5,757 nucleotides of DNA from Candidatus Doudnabacteria bacterium RIFCSPHIGHO2_02_FULL_46_11 (GTDB lineage: Bacteria > Patescibacteriota > Doudnabacteria > UBA920 > 2-02-FULL-46-11). The notes below the pieces were generated by a model. That model did not search any database, had not been told where the DNA came from, and was given only the letters and a program-made list of their open reading frames with translations. Location of the stretch: the NCBI GenBank assembly GCA_001779955.1, contig MFES01000019.1, positions 528 to 6,284 of the forward strand. The letters run 5' to 3'. How positions within the stretch are numbered: the stretch's first letter is position 1; each line of letters opens with the position of its first letter. Shown here in pieces: positions 1-3,641 of the stretch. The position numbers were made by a program, and so were the translations under genes.

Positions 1-14
1 CCTTACGGAAAGTT

Positions 15-230
15 TCAGCGCGCCTGCGCCGCCACGTCGGCCATCGCTGTGTAGAGTGATGGCTTTGGCCGCGACACCACCGGCGCCTCCTCGCCGCCAG
101 ACTTGCGGGAACCCTGCCGCCGAAAGGCGGCGAAGACCCGCTTATCGTCATCGTCGTGGACCAGCTTATCCGCGGCGGCGTACTGCGCCCCGGTTATGGG
201 TGGCGTTCCGTTTGGGGACATTTCCTGCAT
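15..230 (-). CDS. Small hypothetical protein (71 aa) in a GC-rich island
   Basis: I do not recognise this protein. It is a 71-residue, probably soluble and partly disordered product with no membrane segment or signal peptide. It has a charged stretch VHDDDDKRV near residues 24-32, a basic Gly/Ser/Arg patch (FRRQGSRKSGG, about 36-46) and an Ala-rich C-terminus. Support for a real gene is of three kinds: a near-perfect Shine-Dalgarno (GGAGGAGG, about 4 nt before the ATG), strongly GC-biased third codon positions, and a perfect-consensus promoter about 190 bp upstream on the same strand. Its base composition is far more GC-rich than the genes to its right, which may mean transfer or a different selective regime. 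An internal ATG three codons in could also serve as start. Alternatively, the stretch is the body of a structured RNA and the ORF is incidental. Confidence 0.5.
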   Translation of the reverse strand: MQEMSPNGTPPITGAQYAAADKLVHDDDDKRVFAAFRRQGSRKSGGEEAPVVSRPKPSLYTAMADVAAQAR

Positions 231-413
231 GCTGCCTCCTCCCGCCGGCCAGACCGGCTAGGAATGTGACGGGTGGCGGAAGGCCGTCTTGACCTTCCGA
301 TACGAATCTATGCCCAGGGAACCGCAAGGTGCCCCGGATGTGAAGTCGGGAACGAGCAAGTCCCGACCAAAGTTTTATCCGCCTCGGGCGAACAAAACCT
401 TAACCAGAACTAA
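231..413 (-). promoter_or_regulatory. Long GC-rich structured 5' leader of the 71-aa ORF (possible ncRNA or attenuator)
   Basis: This stretch lies between the predicted transcription start (about 413) and the start codon at 230. It contains three clear stem-loops: 345-367 (7-bp arms GTCGGGA/TCCCGAC), 277-299 (9 bp read as RNA, CGGAAGGUC with GGCCUUCCG, one G-U pair, 5-nt loop) and 244-258 (GCCGG/CCGGC, just upstream of the Shine-Dalgarno). I could not match it to tmRNA, SRP RNA, RNase P RNA or a riboswitch consensus I know. A GC-rich, hairpin-dense segment behind a consensus promoter in an AT-leaning genome is what a stable RNA or regulated leader looks like, but the function is unknown. Confidence 0.4.
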
Positions 414-419
414 CCTTAT

Positions 420-448
420 ATTATACTCTCTTTTTTCTATTCTGTCAA
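420..448 (-). promoter_or_regulatory. Perfect-consensus sigma70 promoter
   Basis: On the minus strand there is TTGACA (443-448), a 17-bp spacer, and TATAAT (420-425). Both hexamers match consensus exactly at the optimal spacing. It lies 25 bp beyond the stop of the LOG-like gene and points into the GC-rich island, so it should drive the structured leader and the 71-aa ORF. The predicted start of transcription is near 412-414. Confidence 0.85.
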
Positions 449-473
449 TCCCAACAAATAAGGTACAAAAACC

Positions 474-1148
474 CTATTCCGGAACGATAGTTTGCGCCCC
501 CAAAGGATGTAAGCGATGGCGAAGACCGTTTCGGTAGTCTATCTTCTTAACTAATTTATCATTCTTTTTGAGTATTTTCAAAACTTTGGCAACCAAGCGC
601 TTGGGGTCGGAATCAAACACTATATTTCTTGAACCGCGGCGGGCAATGGCTAAAATTTCATCAAGCTCTTCCACGATGCCGCCGGTGCCGGTGAGTATGC
701 CAATCGGCTTCTTGTCTTCAAAGGCAATAGTAAATTCATTAAGGGTGCCAATGCGCCCGCTGACAAAAAATACGGCGTCACTTGAGCGGGTCAACAATAA
801 ATTTCTGCCGGAATAACTAAAACCGGTGTAAATGATAAAATCTAAATAGTCTAAAGGAAGCTTGTATTTATTAACATGTTCTTTTTTGGTGGAAGCGGGT
901 GAAAGGCCAATGACCATTCCCCCGGCATCCTTGGCGCCATGCGCCGCCTCATAAGGTGTGCCGCTGGTAGCGCCATTAATCAGAATATTTCCCGACTTGG
1001 CAATTATTTGGCCCAGTTCATAAGCTTTAATGAAAGCCTGCGGACCGCTGATATCTACCGCCGCGCCGGAAACACAAAGCTTATAAAGACCCTGCGGCTG
1101 AAAACGCTTGTGCTTGTGATTTCTCGGGTCTCTGGTTTTTGTAGCCAT
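474..1148 (-). CDS. LOG/TIGR00725-family Rossmann-fold protein
   Basis: This 224-aa cytoplasmic protein has the fold of the LOG ('lysine decarboxylase-like', cytokinin-activating phosphoribohydrolase) and TIGR00725 families, which bind nucleotides. Visible blocks are a basic N-terminal tail (1-20); a first beta strand and glycine turn (LCVSGAAV, about 24-31); INGATSGTPYEAAHGAKDAG (57-76); GGMVIGLSP (76-84); and SGRNLLLTRSSDAVFFVSGR (113-132) running into IGTLNEF (133-139). The last block corresponds to the family signature PGGxGTxxE, but PGG is replaced by SGR while GT and Glu138 remain. The substrate cannot be read from sequence, and true LOG activity is uncertain. The start is well supported: GAGGG lies about 9 nt upstream of the ATG, and a GAGGTG lies further upstream. 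It is transcribed from its own promoter at 1238-1267 and has no obvious terminator before the next promoter. Confidence 0.85.
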   Translation of the reverse strand: MATKTRDPRNHKHKRFQPQGLYKLCVSGAAVDISGPQAFIKAYELGQIIAKSGNILINGATSGTPYEAAHGAKDAGGMVIGLSPASTKKEHVNKYKLPLDYLDFIIYTGFSYSGRNLLLTRSSDAVFFVSGRIGTLNEFTIAFEDKKPIGILTGTGGIVEELDEILAIARRGSRNIVFDSDPKRLVAKVLKILKKNDKLVKKIDYRNGLRHRLHPLGAQTIVPE

Positions 1149-1200
1149 TTTTTGTTTCCCTCACACCTCGACACCGTCAGGTATGGACATGCAGGTAATA

Positions 1201-1225
1201 ATTAAAGAGCCTCTGCTCTTTTAAT
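1201..1225 (-). promoter_or_regulatory. Stem-loop at the 5' end of the LOG-like transcript
   Basis: An inverted repeat ATTAAAGAGC / GCTCTTTTAAT (one bulged base, 4-nt loop) begins about 6 nt after the predicted transcription start of the LOG-like gene. A hairpin this close to the 5' end could protect the mRNA. It lacks a proper U-tract on the minus strand, so it is not a convincing terminator, and no plus-strand gene ends nearby. Confidence 0.45.
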
Positions 1226-1237
1226 TGATGTATATGT

Positions 1238-1267
1238 AGTATAGCACACTTTGACTTAAAAAGTCAA
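1238..1267 (-). promoter_or_regulatory. Extended -10 promoter of the LOG-like gene, inside an inverted repeat
   Basis: On the minus strand there is TTGACT (1262-1267), an 18-bp spacer, then TGCTATACT: an extended TGn followed by TATACT at 1238-1243. The start of transcription should be near 1231, giving an 80-nt leader. The -35 hexamer lies in one arm of a perfect 10-bp inverted repeat (CACTTTGACT, TAAAA, AGTCAAAGTG; 1247-1271), which could be an operator for a dimeric regulator or simply a hairpin. Confidence 0.65.
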
Positions 1268-1271
1268 AGTG

Positions 1272-1350
1272 AATTTTTAATTTTCAATTTCTAATTTCTA
1301 AATTGAGGCATTGAAAAATTGTTTGAAAATTGAAAATTTTTAAATTGTAA
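1272..1350. repeat. AT-rich imperfect palindromic intergenic repeat
   Basis: The left arm AATTTTTAATTTTCAATTT (1272-1290) is mirrored by a right arm close to AAATTGAAAATTTTTAAATT (about 1327-1346). The units TTCAATTT and TTGAAAATTGAAAAT recur inside. It fills the gap after the femAB stop and may fold into a long AT stem-loop that slows or ends transcription. It resembles the interspersed AAATTGAAAATT-type repeats I associate with Patescibacteria genomes; that resemblance is from memory and was not searched. Confidence 0.55.
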
Positions 1351-1357
1351 ATTTGGT

Positions 1358-2377
1358 TCACCTAAACTTACGCTTAAGATTTCTGACTATATTAAATAAC
1401 CTATGCCATGCCGGTCTATAAATATAATCATACGTTCCCACGTATTCCTGAAACTCACCGCCGAAACTTTCCTTAAAGCGGGTAAGGCCGCTCCAAGGAT
1501 GATTATCCGTTGCATTACTCGGCGCTACGCCCCAAAGATCGTAGCTAATATAACCGTTGCTTTTTGCCTCCTTCATGGCCTGCCATTGCAGTAGATGCGG
1601 CGCCATGAGCTGACGGTGCTCATAATCCGAGGCGCCGTGCAGATAAATTGCCCGGTTGCCGTAAAGCGTAACTAAAATGGCGGCAATTATTTTATTTTCG
1701 TGCTCGGCCAAATAAAGCCGGAGTTGTTGCGGATAGAGCGCCCGCCAAAGATTAAAATAATAATTGCGCGGATGGGCAGAAAAATTATTTCTACTGGCGG
1801 TCTTGGCCAGTATTTCATAAAATTTTTCCAAATCATTTTCCGACTTGCCGAGCATTACCTGCAGTCCGCGCTTCTCGGCCACTTTTATATTATAGCGGCC
1901 TTTTGGTTTCATTTGGTTTAACAAATCTTCCTCGGAGCGCGTAAGGTCAACAAGCAGAGTGTGGTGCGGTTGCGACTCTTTATTGGCTTTCTTAAAACCA
2001 AGCTGGTGCAAATTTAAATAATCGGCCGAAAGGGCAGGGTCTATGCGTAAAAATAAAGCCTTCTCAAAACCGGCCACTTTTACCGCCTGCTGGCAAAGCC
2101 GGCGCAGTATCTCTAAGCGCTGCTGTTTGTTCAAACCATCGCGGAAAACCGGTCCGCGCGGTACGTACAAATAATAAAAATTTTTGGTAAAAATTATTTT
2201 AACAATTAAGACACAAGCCAAAATGTCACCTTGATGCAATACAAAGAAACGCTTAATAGGCCGGCCTAAAGCTGCCAAAAATTCCCCCCAGGCCCAAGAC
2301 TGAAGCACGGTTGACTCCACTTGGCCGGCGACAAAGCCTTCCCATTTTTGCTTGTCTTTTATTTCTATGAGCTCCAT
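1358..2377 (-). CDS. FemAB/FemX-like peptidoglycan bridge aminoacyl transferase
   Basis: This 339-aa cytoplasmic enzyme has the double-GNAT fold of the Fem family, which moves an amino acid from aminoacyl-tRNA onto the peptide stem of lipid II. Family hallmarks are visible in order: LQSWAWGEF (25-33), YLYVPRGPVF (69-78), LLVDLTRSEEDLLNQMKPKG then RYNIKVAEKRGL (about 140-172), the acceptor-domain block AIYLHGASDYEHR then LMAPHLLQWQAMKEA (about 243-272), and YDLWGV, NHPWSGLTRFKESFGGE then YVGTYDY near the C-terminus (about 279-318). Length is typical for the family. The residue transferred cannot be told from sequence. The ATG lies exactly at the end of the upstream inverted-repeat element: its A is the element's last base. 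No Shine-Dalgarno is well placed; the nearest G-run, GGGG, is 12 nt upstream and belongs to the element. The gene ends with TGA. It was probably once coupled to ruvA. Confidence 0.9.
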   Translation of the reverse strand: MELIEIKDKQKWEGFVAGQVESTVLQSWAWGEFLAALGRPIKRFFVLHQGDILACVLIVKIIFTKNFYYLYVPRGPVFRDGLNKQQRLEILRRLCQQAVKVAGFEKALFLRIDPALSADYLNLHQLGFKKANKESQPHHTLLVDLTRSEEDLLNQMKPKGRYNIKVAEKRGLQVMLGKSENDLEKFYEILAKTASRNNFSAHPRNYYFNLWRALYPQQLRLYLAEHENKIIAAILVTLYGNRAIYLHGASDYEHRQLMAPHLLQWQAMKEAKSNGYISYDLWGVAPSNATDNHPWSGLTRFKESFGGEFQEYVGTYDYIYRPAWHRLFNIVRNLKRKFR

Positions 2378-2584
2378 CCTGTATATTTACCCCGATAAAT
2401 CTTTAAATTTTGTGTCAAAAACCTACAAAATTACTTCTACTAAAGTCTTGCTAAAAAACAATATTGTTTCATTCTGCGCTCACGATTTATTAATACTTGC
2501 TTAATTACTTGTTTAACTACGTAAATACAACTTAGTTAGTTATTACTACGATACCGAGCAGAATATCGGGGAAGTTATACAGGA
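2377..2584 (-). mobile_element. 208-bp non-coding element with terminal inverted repeats (MITE-like)
   Basis: The ends are a 21-bp inverted repeat with 3 mismatches: 2564-2584 and 2377-2397, sharing TCCTGTATA and CCCCGATA. The same end sequences bound the neighbouring GIY-YIG element. On both sides there is TCCA on the plus strand (2373-2376 and 2585-2588; TGGA on the minus strand), consistent with a 4-bp target duplication. The interior is AT-rich and full of stops in all frames I checked. It holds a perfect palindrome AAACAATATTGTTT (2456-2469) and a subterminal inverted pair ATTCTGC (2471-2477) / GCAGAAT (2558-2564). I see no remnant of a GIY-YIG gene, so it looks like a non-autonomous relative. 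It supplies the whole upstream region of femAB. Confidence 0.7.
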
Positions 2585-2608
2585 TCCATCCTGTATATTT
2601 ACCCCCAG
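2564..2608. repeat. Head-to-tail junction of the two elements, with palindromic core
   Basis: The left end of the non-coding element (2564-2584) meets the right end of the GIY-YIG element (2589-2608) with only TCCA between them. The junction therefore contains the palindrome ACAGGAT-CC-ATCCTGT. On the minus strand it reads ATG GAT CCT GTA TAA, a four-codon mini-ORF created by the junction itself. Confidence 0.75.
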
Positions 2609-2899
2609 AGCCAAACGCTACTTTGTGCGCTTATACTCATTTAATCTTATTTTTAAAAATCATTTCCCCTGAGTGGTCTTAAAATATTTTTCTCTGCGTT
2701 TGGCATCAACCATTTTTGTACATGCCTCAAAGTATAGAAGCTTAAACGGTTTACGAAATCTGTTTGTGAAGCGATGGTCTGTATTATGTTCTTCTAATCT
2801 TCTTTTGAGATTACTCGTATAACCTATATATGTACTTTTATCATCAATATTTTGCAAGACATAAGTGTAGAAGAACATACTGGGGGAAGTTATACAGGA
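2589..2899 (-). mobile_element. 311-bp terminal-inverted-repeat element carrying a GIY-YIG gene
   Basis: The unit is bounded by a 20-bp inverted repeat with 3 mismatches (2589-2608 and 2880-2899; shared TCCTGTATA and CCCCCAG). Its flanks are TCCA (2585-2588) and CCCA (2900-2903), a possible 4-bp target duplication with one difference. Inside there is only the 219-bp GIY-YIG ORF, whose start codon sits one base from the inner edge of the repeat, plus 51 bp of AT-rich sequence. The mismatches between the two ends are the same as in the neighbouring element, so left and right ends are distinct and conserved. No DDE, HUH or recombinase gene is present. If it is mobile, it depends on GIY-YIG cleavage or on an enzyme supplied from elsewhere. 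Confidence 0.7.
2660..2878 (-). CDS. Single-domain GIY-YIG nuclease-like protein
   Basis: This 72-aa protein has the core of the GIY-YIG superfamily (UPF0213/YhbQ-like, related to the catalytic domains of UvrC, SLX1 and I-TevI), which cuts DNA with one metal ion. Visible residues are YTYVL (4-8, the GIY strand, Tyr6), YIGYT (17-21, the YIG strand, Tyr17), LKRRLEEHN (24-32, with the catalytic Arg and His31), the family-typical RKPFKLLYFE (42-51), and DAKRREKYFKT (58-68) with the metal-binding Glu63. There is no DNA-binding extension. The C-terminus is about 8-10 residues shorter than usual; a one-base slip at GGGAAAT would continue as KMIFKNKIK and end at 2637, which looks like the normal family tail, so a recent frameshift is possible. 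There is no Shine-Dalgarno, because the upstream bases are the terminal repeat; translation may rely on run-through from ruvA. Confidence 0.85.
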   Translation of the reverse strand: MFFYTYVLQNIDDKSTYIGYTSNLKRRLEEHNTDHRFTNRFRKPFKLLYFEACTKMVDAKRREKYFKTTQGK

Positions 2900-2903
2900 C
2901 CCA

Positions 2904-3464
2904 TTATCTCTTGGCCAGTGCTTTTAGGGCCAGTTTTATTTGTTCTTGAGTGTCTTTTGTTTGGGGCGGCAAGCCGGCGAGAGCCTGCCTGACTTCGGCC
3001 GGACCAAAACCTAAAGCGCGCAGTGCTTCGTAGGTATCCCCGTAGCTTGAGGACATTCCCGGCTGTATGCCGATTTTGGACTTTAAATCAACAATAATTC
3101 TCTCTGCCGTTTTCTTGCCGATGCCGGCTATGGAAGCAAAAATATCGCCGCCACCCTCGGCAATAGCGCTTCGCAGCACGTCAGTGGTATTGGAGCTTAC
3201 CACGGAAAGCGCTGATTTTGGGCCAACCCCGGAAACGGTCAAAAGAAGCTCGAAAAAATCCCTCTGGTCGACCGTTAAAAATCCATAAAGCTGTTGGCGG
3301 TCTTCGGTTATATGATGATAAGTAAACAAAAAAACTTCCTCATTCAGCTTGAAAATTTCAAAGGCGTCAAAGGGCGCAAAAATGCCGTAACCAAGACCGC
3401 CCACCTCCACTACAGCCTGCGGCGGCACTTTAGACAAAATTTTACCGCGTAAAGTTCTAATCAT
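2904..3464 (-). CDS. ruvA: Holliday junction branch migration protein RuvA
   Basis: RuvA binds four-way junctions as a tetramer and loads the RuvB motor, driving branch migration in recombinational repair. All three domains are visible. The N-terminal OB fold starts MIRTLRGKIL and continues through GGLGYGIF (22-29) and EDRQQLYGF (54-62). The middle domain has two helix-hairpin-helix motifs, LLTVSGVGPKSAL (74-86) and IAGIGKKTAERIIVDLK (about 106-122). The C-terminal RuvB-contacting helices include YEALRALGFGPAEVRQAL. I chose the ATG at 3464 (186 aa) because the family begins MI-x-x-L-x-G-x-I. An in-frame ATG at 3488 would add MKNEVYDC, and neither has a strong Shine-Dalgarno. Its TAA stop sits 4 bp from the GIY-YIG element, and TAATG at the stop preserves what looks like an old overlapping start codon. 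Confidence 0.95.
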   Translation of the reverse strand: MIRTLRGKILSKVPPQAVVEVGGLGYGIFAPFDAFEIFKLNEEVFLFTYHHITEDRQQLYGFLTVDQRDFFELLLTVSGVGPKSALSVVSSNTTDVLRSAIAEGGGDIFASIAGIGKKTAERIIVDLKSKIGIQPGMSSSYGDTYEALRALGFGPAEVRQALAGLPPQTKDTQEQIKLALKALAKR

Positions 3465-3482
3465 ACAGTCATAAACTTCATT

Positions 3483-3567
3483 CTTCAAACATCAAACCTC
3501 AAGACTGATAGTTAGGTTCGAAATTGAAGTTTGAGGGTTAAGGATTATTTGAGTGTTGAAGTTTGAA
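3483..3567. repeat. Short direct and inverted repeats in the ruvA-uvrB intergenic region
   Basis: TTGAAGTTTGA occurs twice in direct orientation (from 3524 and from 3556). A related inverted copy, CTTCAAACATCAAACCTCAA, lies at 3483-3502, overlapping the upstream ATG candidate of ruvA. The region falls in the 5' leader of ruvA and could fold into an imperfect stem. It looks like another interspersed low-complexity repeat rather than a CRISPR, since spacing and unit sequence vary. Confidence 0.5.
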
Positions 3568-3569
3568 TA

Positions 3570-3599
3570 TTGAGCCTTTACCTTACTTAATAGTATAGC
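3570..3599 (+). promoter_or_regulatory. Possible uvrB promoter
   Basis: TTGAGC (3570-3575), an 18-bp spacer and TATAGC (3594-3599) point toward uvrB and would give a leader of about 36 nt. The hexamers are only moderately good. The -10 overlaps the ruvA -10 on the other strand. No Shine-Dalgarno is present before the uvrB ATG. Confidence 0.35.
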
Positions 3600-3621
3600 A
3601 GTCTTCCCAAAACTTAAACAA
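3592..3621 (-). promoter_or_regulatory. Extended -10 promoter of ruvA
   Basis: On the minus strand there is TGCTATACT (TATACT at 3592-3597 with TGn before it) and a weak -35 TTGTTT (3616-3621) 18 bp upstream. The decamer TGCTATACTA is identical to that of the LOG-like promoter at 1237-1246, which supports both. The transcript would start near 3585 and run through ruvA and probably into the GIY-YIG element. Confidence 0.55.
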
Positions 3622-3641
3622 AACTGTTAAACTTAAATATT

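Noticed and set aside
141..155. DDDDK, an enterokinase-like site, in the 71-aa ORF, suggesting vector sequence
   Set aside because: The surrounding sequence shows no tag or cloning-vector context, and an acidic run followed by Lys occurs naturally.
56..292. Plus-strand ORF of 78 aa rich in Pro/Arg/Ala
   Set aside because: It is antisense to the minus-strand 71-aa ORF, starts without a Shine-Dalgarno, and its Pro/Arg/Ala composition is what antisense of GC-biased coding sequence gives.
289..537. Plus-strand ORF of 82 aa
   Set aside because: It crosses the composition boundary, runs over the consensus minus-strand promoter and into the antisense of the LOG-like gene, and has no family-like features.
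1201..1225. Rho-independent terminator
   Set aside because: The hairpin has no following U-tract on the minus strand, and no plus-strand gene ends before it.
1358..1360. UGA recoding as in some Patescibacteria lineages
   Set aside because: TGA acts as a natural stop for femAB right after the conserved C-terminus, and no conserved glycine positions are TGA in the recognised genes.
2413..2418. A perfect TTGACA on the minus strand upstream of femAB, inside the non-coding element
   Set aside because: No acceptable -10 lies 16-18 bp downstream; the expected place is the CCCC block of the element end.
3483..3567. CRISPR-like short repeats
   Set aside because: Units are about 11-12 bp, differ in sequence and orientation, and have no regular spacers; no cas genes are present.
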